NCBI RefSeq assembly: GCF_027947535.2
Contig: NZ_JAAGKO020000061.1
Coordinates: forward strand, 1 to 46,910
Direction of reading: 5' to 3'
Length of the DNA stretch: 46,910 nt
Origin: Streptantibioticus silvisoli
Lineage (GTDB): Bacteria; Actinomycetota; Actinomycetes; Streptomycetales; Streptomycetaceae
A program made the translations under genes and the position numbers. The notes under the pieces are model-generated. The model was not told the DNA's origin and searched no databases. It was given only the letters and a program-made list of their open reading frames with translations. Shown here in pieces: positions 40,704 through 46,910 of this stretch (position 1 is its first letter; each line of letters opens with the position of its first letter).

Positions 40704-41171
40704 ATGAGCGAACGCCTCAACCCCGGCGACACCGCCCCCGCCTTCACCCTCCCCGACGCCGACGGGAAACCGGTCTCGCTCGCCGACCACCACGGCCGCA
40801 AGGTCATCGTCTACTTCTACCCCGCCGCCCTCACCCCCGGCTGCACCAAGCAGGCCTGCGACTTCACCGACAACCTCGCCCTGCTCACCGGCGCCGGCTA
40901 CGACGTCATCGGCGTCTCCCCCGACAAGCCGGACAAGCTCGCGAAGTTCCGCGACCAGGAGAACCTCAAGGTCACCCTGGTCGCCGACCCCGACAAGAAG
41001 GTGCTGGAGGCCTACGGCGCCTACGGCGAGAAGAAGCTCTACGGCAAGACGGTGACCGGCGTCATCCGCTCCACCGTCGTCGTCGACGAGAACGGCGCCG
41101 TCGAACGCGCCCTGTACAACGTGAAGGCCACCGGCCACGTGGCCAAAATCATCAAGGACCTCGGTCTGTAA
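40704..41171 (+). CDS. bcp: Thioredoxin-dependent thiol peroxidase (BCP/PrxQ)
   Basis: A 155-residue peroxiredoxin that reduces hydrogen peroxide and alkyl hydroperoxides. The thioredoxin-like fold shows GDTAPAFTLPDADGK, VIVYFYPAALTPGCTKQACDF with peroxidatic Cys47 and resolving Cys52 (the PrxQ spacing of five), VIGVSPDKPDKLAKFRD and the C-terminal GKTVTGVIRSTVVVDENG. ATG at 40704 has AGGAG seven bases upstream. It is a monocistronic housekeeping defence gene, divergent from the DUF3618 gene. Electrons are expected from thioredoxin. Confidence 0.95.
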   Translation: MSERLNPGDTAPAFTLPDADGKPVSLADHHGRKVIVYFYPAALTPGCTKQACDFTDNLALLTGAGYDVIGVSPDKPDKLAKFRDQENLKVTLVADPDKKVLEAYGAYGEKKLYGKTVTGVIRSTVVVDENGAVERALYNVKATGHVAKIIKDLGL

Positions 41172-41269
41172 AGACACTCTTCGGACAACCCGGGTTTACC
41201 TCCCCGCGAATTGCGCAGACGTTCCCCTTGCCGTAAGTGGAAGTAGGACGGACGAGAGGAATCCCCGCC

Positions 41270-42766
41270 GTGATGCCCGAGGACACGCCCGATCAGGCCG
41301 CGTACCGCCGGCACCGGACCCTGTTCGCCGCCATCGAGCGGCGCAGACACCCACGTCTGCGCCGCACCGACATCACCGTGACGGACGAGAGCGCCGTGCG
41401 CCGCGCCGTGAAGGCCGCGGCGCTCGGCAACGCCATGGAGTGGTTCGACTTCGGCATCTACAGCTATCTCGCCGTCACGCTCGGCAGAGTCTTCTTCCCG
41501 TCCGGGAACGCCACCGTCTCGCTGCTGTCCTCCTTCGCCACCTTCGCCGTCGCCTTCCTCGTCCGGCCCGTCGGCGGCGCGGTCTTCGGGCCGATCGGCG
41601 ACCGCATCGGCCGCAAGAAGGTGCTGGCCGTCACCATGATCATGATGGCGATCGGCACCTTCGCCATCGGTCTGATCCCCAGCTACGCCGCGATCGGCTT
41701 CTGGTCGCCGACCCTGCTGATCCTCTTCCGCCTCGTCCAGGGCTTCTCCACCGGCGGCGAGTACGGCGGCGCCTCGACGTTCATCGCCGAGTACGCCCCC
41801 GACAAGCGCCGCGGTTTCTTCGGCAGCTTCCTGGAGTTCGGCACCCTGGCCGGCTACGTCGGCGCGTCCGGCCTGGTCGTCGTGCTCACCGCCACGCTCA
41901 GTGACAGTTCGATGCAGGCGTGGGCCTGGCGCATCCCCTTCCTGGTGGCCGGTCCGCTCGGCGCGGTCGGCCTCTACCTGCGGCTGCGGCTCGACGAGAC
42001 GCCGGCGTTCCAGCGCCTGGAGGCCGAGACGCTGACCCGGGTACGGGCCACCGAGGCCGCGCACGGCACCGAGACCTCCGCCAAGGGCGAGTTCCGCGGC
42101 ATCTTCGTCGAGCACTGGCGCCGCATGCTGCTGTGCGTCGCGCTGGTCGCGGCGTACAACGTGACCGACTACATGCTGCTGTCCTACATGCCGACGTACC
42201 TGTCCGACGAGCTGAAGTACAGCGTGACCAACGGCCTGGTCATCCTGCTCGCCGTGATGGCCCTGATGATGCTCGTCATCAACCAGGTCGGCCGGCTCAG
42301 CGACCGCTTCGGCCGGAAACCGCTGCTCATGGCCGGCATGCTCGGCTTCCTCGTGCTGTCCGCGCCGAGCCTGCTGCTGGTACGCCTCGGCGGCCCCTTC
42401 TGGGTCAGCCTGGGCATCCTGATGCTCGGCCTGTCCCTGGTCTGCCTGCTCGGCACCATGTCCGCGGCGCTCCCGGCGCTCTTCCCCACCCAGATCCGCT
42501 ACGGCGCGCTGTCGATCGGCTACAACGTCTCCACCTCGCTGTTCGGCGGCACCACCCCGCTCGTCATCACCGCGCTGATCTCCCTCACCGGTACGAAGAT
42601 GATGCCCGCGTACTACTGCATGTTCTTCGCCGTCATCGGCGTCATCGCGGTCGCCCTGATCCCCGAGACCGCCGGCAAGCCCCTCGACGGGTCGCCCCCG
42701 GCGGTCGGCACCAAGCAGGAGGCCGTCGACCTCGTCGAGGCCCAGACCCACGACCCGAAGTTCTGA
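41270..42766 (+). CDS. MFS transporter of the metabolite:H+ symporter (ProP-like) group
   Basis: A 498-residue transporter with 12 predicted membrane segments. The first, GNAMEWFDFGIYSYLAV, is the hallmark of the MHS group (ProP, KgtP, citrate and shikimate carriers). Loop 2-3 has GDRIGRKK and loop 8-9 SDRFGRKP, the two copies of the MFS motif. A cytosolic N-terminal lead of about 45 residues and a long central loop (RLEAETLTRVRATEAAHGTE) are present. The start is GTG at 41270 with AGAGGA nine bases upstream; ATG at 41273 is next to it. Osmolyte or organic acid uptake with protons is likely. A strong hairpin begins 31 bases after the stop. Confidence 0.92.
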   Translation: MMPEDTPDQAAYRRHRTLFAAIERRRHPRLRRTDITVTDESAVRRAVKAAALGNAMEWFDFGIYSYLAVTLGRVFFPSGNATVSLLSSFATFAVAFLVRPVGGAVFGPIGDRIGRKKVLAVTMIMMAIGTFAIGLIPSYAAIGFWSPTLLILFRLVQGFSTGGEYGGASTFIAEYAPDKRRGFFGSFLEFGTLAGYVGASGLVVVLTATLSDSSMQAWAWRIPFLVAGPLGAVGLYLRLRLDETPAFQRLEAETLTRVRATEAAHGTETSAKGEFRGIFVEHWRRMLLCVALVAAYNVTDYMLLSYMPTYLSDELKYSVTNGLVILLAVMALMMLVINQVGRLSDRFGRKPLLMAGMLGFLVLSAPSLLLVRLGGPFWVSLGILMLGLSLVCLLGTMSAALPALFPTQIRYGALSIGYNVSTSLFGGTTPLVITALISLTGTKMMPAYYCMFFAVIGVIAVALIPETAGKPLDGSPPAVGTKQEAVDLVEAQTHDPKF

Positions 42767-42797
42767 CCCTCCCCCGTCCCCACTCCCGGCGTGACCC

Positions 42798-42860
42798 GAG
42801 CCCCCTCCGGCTCGTTGATGTGTGCGAAGACGGCATACGTGAACGAACCGGAGGGGGTTC
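42798..42860 (+). promoter_or_regulatory. Long imperfect hairpin covering the HNH ribosome binding site
   Basis: Two 28-base arms (42798-42825 and 42833-42860) around a 7-base loop GAAGACG can form 26 of 28 pairs as RNA, three of them G-U, with only one C-A and one G-G mismatch. The right arm contains GGAGGGGG (42850-42857), the Shine-Dalgarno site of the HNH gene that starts at 42865. A competing small hairpin CGAGCC (42797-42802)/GGCTCG (42809-42814) uses the left arm and would free the site. It could equally terminate the MFS transcript. Confidence 0.8.
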
Positions 42861-42864
42861 CGTC

Positions 42865-43494
42865 ATGGGGACGCGGTATACGCGGGAGGGGCTGGCGGGG
42901 GCGGTGGCGGGGGCGCGCAGGGTGTCGGAGGTGATCACCGCCCTGGGCGGCGAGGTCACCGACGGCTCGCGCGCTTACGCCTGGCGGCTCATCCGCGCGT
43001 GGGGGATCGACGCCACGCATCTGGAACGGGAAGGGATGCGGCACACGGAGGAGCGACTGCGGAAGACGGTCGCGGCGTCGGTGAGCATCAATGAGACCGT
43101 GCGGCGCCTCGGCATCGACCCGGTCGGCGGGAACCAGGCGCACATCGGCCGGCGCATCGCCCGCCTGGGCATCCCCACCACGCACTTCACCGTCAGCGGC
43201 CGGCGTTCGCGGCGGTCCGCCGGACGCGATCTGCTCGTGCTCGATTCCCCGGACCGCGGGCGCCGGCCACCCGGCCGGCTGCGCACGGCACTGCTGGCGG
43301 CCGGGGTGCCCGAGGAGTGCGGGATGTGCGGGGTGGGACCGGTGTGGTGCGGCAAGGCGCTCCGCCTGGAGGTGGATCACGTCAGCGGCGACTGGTGGGA
43401 CAACCGTCCGGAGAACCTGCGGTTGCTGTGCCCCAACTGCCACGCCACGACGGACACGTACCGGGGACGCAAACGCGCGGCGGTGGCCAGATGA
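42865..43494 (+). CDS. HNH endonuclease with two N-terminal DNA-binding modules
   Basis: A 209-residue protein. Residues about 6-53 and 61-108 are two copies of a helical module ending GID-AT-HL and GIP-TT-HF (YTREGLAGAVAGARRVSEVI; TEERLRKTVAASVSINETVR), probably DNA-reading helix-turn-helix units. The C-terminal HNH nuclease has zinc cysteines Cys152, Cys155, Cys189 and Cys192, the EVDHVSGDWWDNRPENL core with Asp171-His172 and Asn180, and His193. ATG at 42865 has GGAGGGGG seven bases upstream, inside a long hairpin. The stop overlaps the next HNH gene in ATGA. Proteins of this kind occur singly in many streptomycetes; their role (selfish, defensive or repair) is not known to me. Confidence 0.88.
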   Translation: MGTRYTREGLAGAVAGARRVSEVITALGGEVTDGSRAYAWRLIRAWGIDATHLEREGMRHTEERLRKTVAASVSINETVRRLGIDPVGGNQAHIGRRIARLGIPTTHFTVSGRRSRRSAGRDLLVLDSPDRGRRPPGRLRTALLAAGVPEECGMCGVGPVWCGKALRLEVDHVSGDWWDNRPENLRLLCPNCHATTDTYRGRKRAAVAR

Positions 43495-43985
43495 CACCGC
43501 GCAGGACGTACGCGCCGGTGGAACCGGAGGCGCTGCGCGCAGCCGTGGCCCGGTCGGTCAGCGTGGCCGGGCTGCTGCGCGAGTTGGGGTTGCCGGTCAG
43601 CACGGCGACCAGACGCCACATCAAGCGGTGCCTCACGTCGGCGGCCGTCCCGACGGACCACTTCACGGGTCAGGGGCACTACCGGGGCACCGTTTCACCG
43701 CACCGCTGGTCGGCGGAGACGATCCTTCGCCGGCTGGAGCCCGGCTCGGCACGCCGCAGGACACGGCTGCTCGACCGGGCACTGCGGGAGGTGGGCGTGC
43801 CGTACCGCTGCGGCGGCTGCGGACTCGGGAACAGCTGGCAGGGGCGGCGTCTCGTGCTGGAGATCGACCACGTCAACGGCGACAGGCTCGACAACCGCCG
43901 GGAGAACCTGCGGTACCTGTGCCCGTCGTGCCACAGCCAGACCATGAACTTCGCCCGGCGGCAACGGCAGCCGATACAATCGTGA
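43491..43985 (+). CDS. Second HNH endonuclease with one DNA-binding module
   Basis: A 164-residue paralogue of the preceding protein. It keeps one copy of the helical module (about 11-60, LRAAVARSVSVAGLLRELGL to VPTDHF) and an HNH domain with Cys107, Cys110, Cys144, Cys147, the EIDHVNGDRLDNRRENLRYL core with Asp126-His127, and His148. ATG at 43491 overlaps the upstream stop by four bases, so it is translated in a coupled way and the two proteins may form a heterodimer. The stop codon ends two bases before a tRNA, and the last codons contain that tRNA's -10 box. Confidence 0.88.
   Translation: MTPRRTYAPVEPEALRAAVARSVSVAGLLRELGLPVSTATRRHIKRCLTSAAVPTDHFTGQGHYRGTVSPHRWSAETILRRLEPGSARRRTRLLDRALREVGVPYRCGGCGLGNSWQGRRLVLEIDHVNGDRLDNRRENLRYLCPSCHSQTMNFARRQRQPIQS
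43950..43980 (+). promoter_or_regulatory. tRNA promoter inside the end of the second HNH gene
   Basis: TACAAT (43975-43980) is a near-ideal -10 box eight bases before the tRNA's first base; TTCGCC (43950-43955) is a fair -35 at 19-base spacing. Both lie within HNH codons, the -10 in the last residues (Pro-Ile-Gln-Ser). Confidence 0.6.
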
Positions 43986-43987
43986 GC

Positions 43988-44061
43988 GGGCCTGTACCCC
44001 AGCGGCTAGAGGGAGCGGTTTTAGGGACCGCGTGTCGTGGGTTCGAATCCCACCAGGCTCA
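43988..44061 (+). tRNA. tRNA with anticodon TAG (Leu by anticodon) but class I shape
   Basis: A 74-base cloverleaf: acceptor GGGCCTG (43988-43994) with CAGGCTC (44054-44060), discriminator A, no encoded CCA; anticodon stem GCGGT/ACCGC with loop TTTAGGG, giving anticodon TAG that reads CUA leucine codons; variable region of five bases GTGTC; T arm GTGGG-TTCGAAT-CCCAC. Bacterial leucine tRNAs normally have a long variable arm, absent here. The D stem pairs only three clean positions with one mismatch. A promoter and strong terminator suggest it is expressed; charging identity is uncertain. Confidence 0.85.
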
Positions 44062-44070
44062 CTCACCACC

Positions 44071-44103
44071 AGGCCGGCCCCCGCACCTCGCGGGGGCCGG
44101 CCT
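44071..44103. terminator. Terminator after the TAG tRNA, shared with rdgB
   Basis: Perfect 14-bp arms AGGCCGGCCCCCGC (44071-44084) and GCGGGGGCCGGCCT (44090-44103) around ACCTC, followed by T. It also lies 10 bases beyond the rdgB stop on the other strand. Confidence 0.92.
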
Positions 44104-44112
44104 TCGGCGTGG

Positions 44113-44727
44113 TCAGCGCAGCAACTGCGCCACCAGCGGCGCCAGTTCGCGGAACGCGATCCCCCGGTGGCTGATCGCGTTCTTCTGCTCCGCGGTCAGC
44201 TGCGCGCAGGTGACCGTGTGGCCCTCCGGCTGGAGGACCGGGTCGTAGCCGAAGCCGCTGGTGCCGGCCGGGGTGTGGCGCAGGGTGCCGCGCAGCCGGC
44301 CCTCGACGACGCGGGTGGTGCCGTCGGGCAGGGCGAGCGCCGCCGCGCAGGCGAAGTGCGCGGCGCGGTGCGGGGTGTCGATGTCGGCGAGCTGGGCGAG
44401 CAGCAGGCTGAGGTTGGCGGCGTCGTCGCCGTGCCGGCCGGCCCAGCGGGCGGAGAAGATGCCGGGGGCGCCGCCGAGGACGTCGACGCACAGGCCGGAG
44501 TCGTCGGCGACGGTCGGCAGCCCGGTGGCGGTGGCCAGCGCCTCCGCCTTCAGCAGCGCGTTCTCCGCGAAGGTGACGCCGGTCTCCTTGACGTCGGGGA
44601 TGTGCGGGTACGCGTCGGCGCCGACGAGTTCGACGCCGAGTCCGGTGTCGGCGAGGATCGCGCGCAGTTCGGTGACCTTGTGCGCGTTGCGGGTGGCCAG
44701 GACAAGGCGCGGGGTGGGCACGGTCAT
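44113..44727 (-). CDS. rdgB: Non-canonical purine NTP pyrophosphatase (XTP/dITP)
   Basis: A 204-residue Ham1/RdgB protein that hydrolyses XTP, ITP and dITP to monophosphates and keeps deaminated purines out of nucleic acids. Motifs are LVLATRNAHKVTEL (nucleotide binding), VTFAENALLKA, TVADDSGLCVDVL with the general-base Asp, FGYDPVLQPEG and the C-terminal ISHRGIAFREL. ATG at 44727 overlaps the stop of the lipoprotein gene in ATGA; a GTG at 44721 with AAGGG at better spacing is an alternative that changes two residues. Last gene of the MBL-rph-lipoprotein-rdgB run. Confidence 0.95.
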   Translation of the reverse strand: MTVPTPRLVLATRNAHKVTELRAILADTGLGVELVGADAYPHIPDVKETGVTFAENALLKAEALATATGLPTVADDSGLCVDVLGGAPGIFSARWAGRHGDDAANLSLLLAQLADIDTPHRAAHFACAAALALPDGTTRVVEGRLRGTLRHTPAGTSGFGYDPVLQPEGHTVTCAQLTAEQKNAISHRGIAFRELAPLVAQLLR

Positions 44728-45107
44728 CCCTTCGTGGGGCAGGCGGCGGTCAGTGCGGCGGAGCCGCGGGTGACCGGGGTGATGTCGGGGTGGCGGACGC
44801 CGTTGTCGAGGTCGTTCTTGACGTTGGAGACCGCCAGGGACAGGTCGCCGACGGCCTTGGTGGCGGCCGCGTCGCCGTTGGTGCGGCCGGCGATGTCGTC
44901 GAGGTGCTGCTGGATGCGGCGCAGCGCGGTCGCCGCGTCGCGCGGGTCGGCTGCGGCGGTGCCGATGGAGGAGCGCAGCGCGTCGACCTGGCCGGAGACG
45001 TCGTGGGCGACGGTGGGGCAGTCGGCGCTGGAGCCGTCGGAGCCGCAGCCGGTGAGCAGCGGGGCGGTGAGCAGGCCGGCCGCGGCGAGGGTGACGAGGC
45101 GGCGCAC
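44724..45107 (-). CDS. Small secreted lipoprotein, unknown function
   Basis: A 127-residue lipoprotein. The signal peptide ends in the lipobox LLTGC with Cys21, which would be lipidated and anchor the protein on the outer face of the membrane. The mature part is mostly helical (VAHDVSGQVDALRSSIG, TALRRIQQHLDDIAG, KAVGDLSLAVSNVKNDL) and has two further cysteines (Cys30 and Cys123) that could pair. No family is recognised; the gene is commonly seen between rph and rdgB in streptomycetes as far as I recall. GTG at 45107 follows AGGA and starts three bases after the rph stop, with a 4-base overlap into rdgB. Confidence 0.82.
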   Translation of the reverse strand: MRRLVTLAAAGLLTAPLLTGCGSDGSSADCPTVAHDVSGQVDALRSSIGTAAADPRDAATALRRIQQHLDDIAGRTNGDAAATKAVGDLSLAVSNVKNDLDNGVRHPDITPVTRGSAALTAACPTKG

Positions 45108-45110
45108 GGG

Positions 45111-45848
<738 letters not shown>

Positions 45849-45912
45849 GCGGGGAGCCTATCCCGGTCGGCGCGGCGTCCTCCGCCGTGGTGGCGGGGGC
45901 GCCGCGCCGGGG

Positions 45913-46665
45913 TCAGACGTGGTAGACGGCTCCGGCGCGGGCGAGTTCGGCGGGGCCGCGGTAGGCGGCGCGGGCGTCGGCGAGCGCGGTCTTCGGGTCG
46001 GTCCACGGCGGGATGTGGGTGAGCACGAGGCGTTCGGCGCGGGCGCGGGCGGCGTACTCGCCGGCTTGGCGGCCGGTGAGGTGCAGGTCGGGGACGTCTT
46101 CCTTGCCGTGGGTGAAGGAGGCTTCGCACAGCAGGAGGTCGGCGCCGTCGGCGAGCCGGCCGAGGGCGTCGCAGGGGCCGGTGTCGCCGGAGTAGGTCAG
46201 CACGCGGCCGTCGTGTTCGACCCGGATGCCGTAGGCCTCGACGGGGTGGCTGACCTGGTCGACGGTGAGGTCGAAGGGGCCGACGCGCAGCCGGCCGGGG
46301 GTGAGGGTGCGGAAGTCGAAGACCTCGCTCATGCACTTGTCGTCGGGCAGGTCGCCGTGGGCGGTGACCAGGCGGGTCTCGGTGCCCCGGGGGCCGTGCA
46401 CCGGGATGGGCGGGGCCATGCCGCCGTCGTGCCGGTAGTAGCGGGCGACGAAGTAGCCGCACATGTCGATGCAGTGGTCGGAGTGCAGGTGGCTCAGGAC
46501 GATGGCGTCCAGGTCGTACAGGCCGCAGTGGCGCTGCAACTCGCCGAGGGCGCCGTTGCCCATGTCGAGGAGCAGCCGGAAGCCGTCGGCCTCGACGAGG
46601 TAGCTGGAGCAGGCCGATTCCGTGGAGGGGAACGATCCCGAGCAGCCGACGACGGTGAGCTTCAT
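45913..46665 (-). CDS. MBL-fold metal-dependent hydrolase (RNase Z-like group)
   Basis: A 250-residue metallo-beta-lactamase-fold protein. The metal site is SHLHSDHCID (His59, His61, Asp63, His64), followed by GDTGPCDAL with the bridging Asp, ASFTHGK and LTHIPPW with a late histidine. The start MKLTVVGCSGSFPSTESACSSYLVE is typical of a cyclic-nucleotide phosphodiesterase/RNase Z-related subgroup found next to rph in actinobacteria. A role in RNA or nucleotide processing is suggested by that context only. ATG at 46665 has GGAGG eight bases upstream. Confidence 0.9.
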   Translation of the reverse strand: MKLTVVGCSGSFPSTESACSSYLVEADGFRLLLDMGNGALGELQRHCGLYDLDAIVLSHLHSDHCIDMCGYFVARYYRHDGGMAPPIPVHGPRGTETRLVTAHGDLPDDKCMSEVFDFRTLTPGRLRVGPFDLTVDQVSHPVEAYGIRVEHDGRVLTYSGDTGPCDALGRLADGADLLLCEASFTHGKEDVPDLHLTGRQAGEYAARARAERLVLTHIPPWTDPKTALADARAAYRGPAELARAGAVYHV

Positions 46666-46910
46666 GCAGGAGCCTCCAGGGGTCCGGGGGGCTTGCGTGT
46701 TCGGTGGCGTGCGCCGGGGCCCGGTCGGGCGCGACGCGGGTGGCGGCGCGGTGCTGCCGGGCGGCGCCGTGCAGTCGAGGGTAAGGCGCGGGCGGGTCGG
46801 CGGGTCCTTCACGGGGCGCTGTTGTGGGCGGAATCACCAGTACGGGCGGGCGTGGCGGGTGAGGGGGTGAACGCGAGTGCGCCCCCGGCGGGCGGGCCGG
46901 GGGCGCGGGG
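46666..46910. other. Window end, no gene seen
   Basis: The last 245 bases upstream of the MBL-fold gene contain no credible start or family likeness. This should hold the promoter of the MBL-rph-lipoprotein-rdgB run; no clear boxes were recognised. Confidence 0.5.

Noticed and set aside
42865-43985. Restriction-modification or toxin-antitoxin system around the HNH genes
   Set aside because: No methyltransferase or small antitoxin gene is adjacent; the neighbours are an MFS transporter and a tRNA.

Overview
The window is high-GC chromosomal DNA of a streptomycete-type actinomycete. Codons favour G/C in third position. GTG and, once, TTG starts occur behind GA-rich Shine-Dalgarno sites. Typical gene types include LCP protein, an LAxTG sortase substrate, XRE/TPR regulator beside an RsbW-like ATPase, a DUF3618 protein and a GH18/CBM5 chitinase. 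No plasmid, phage, IS or CRISPR signature was seen. Species cannot be named from the sequence alone.

Layout. 1-4.6 kb: a catabolic locus with gabD and a DUF3830 gene on the minus strand, gabT and an IclR regulator on the plus strand, and a palindromic operator candidate between gabD and gabT. 4.6-6.1 kb: a secreted chitinase with two DasR-type (dre) boxes at its promoter. 6.1-7.5 kb: a solitary RfbH/E1-type PMP/[2Fe-2S] sugar 3-dehydratase. 7.6-11.6 kb: a TetR regulator, an unusual beta-hydroxyacid dehydrogenase + carboxymuconolactone decarboxylase fusion, and a P450 translationally coupled to it. 11.9-20 kb: LCP protein, Gfo/Idh/MocA oxidoreductase, GNAT, XRE/TPR regulator, RsbW-like ATPase, NUDIX hydrolase and a divergent PRPP synthetase. 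20.2 kb: tRNA-Lys(CTT). 20.3-22.7 kb: a MarR/ABC ATPase/ABC-2 permease operon. 23.1-24.7 kb: a secreted His-rich, collagen-like protein with a twin Cys motif, next to an AT-rich upstream region. 24.8-32.2 kb: LtrA, HAD-IIA phosphatase, LAxTG protein, FAD monooxygenase, FAH-family hydrolase, DUF445 protein. 32.7-36.9 kb: SGNH hydrolase and a three-gene overlapping ABC exporter operon. 37.2-42.8 kb: class A penicillin-binding protein, GroES-like protein, DUF3618 protein, bacterioferritin-comigratory peroxiredoxin and an MHS-type MFS transporter. 42.8-44.1 kb: two overlapping HNH endonuclease genes, preceded by a long hairpin that covers the first gene's ribosome binding site and followed two bases later by an odd tRNA. 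44.1-46.7 kb: the housekeeping run MBL-fold protein, rph, lipoprotein and rdgB.

Most regions look like ordinary streptomycete chromosome. The points that stand out are: (1) the His-rich/collagen/CEGGW secreted protein; (2) the hairpin-HNH-HNH-tRNA cassette; (3) a tRNA with leucine anticodon UAG but no long variable arm; (4) the dehydrogenase/decarboxylase fusion coupled to a P450; and (5) a recurring pattern of short tandem repeat arrays that straddle stop codons (periods 15, 16, 17 and 40 bp at four separate genes). All functional statements come from reading motifs by eye; no database search was run.
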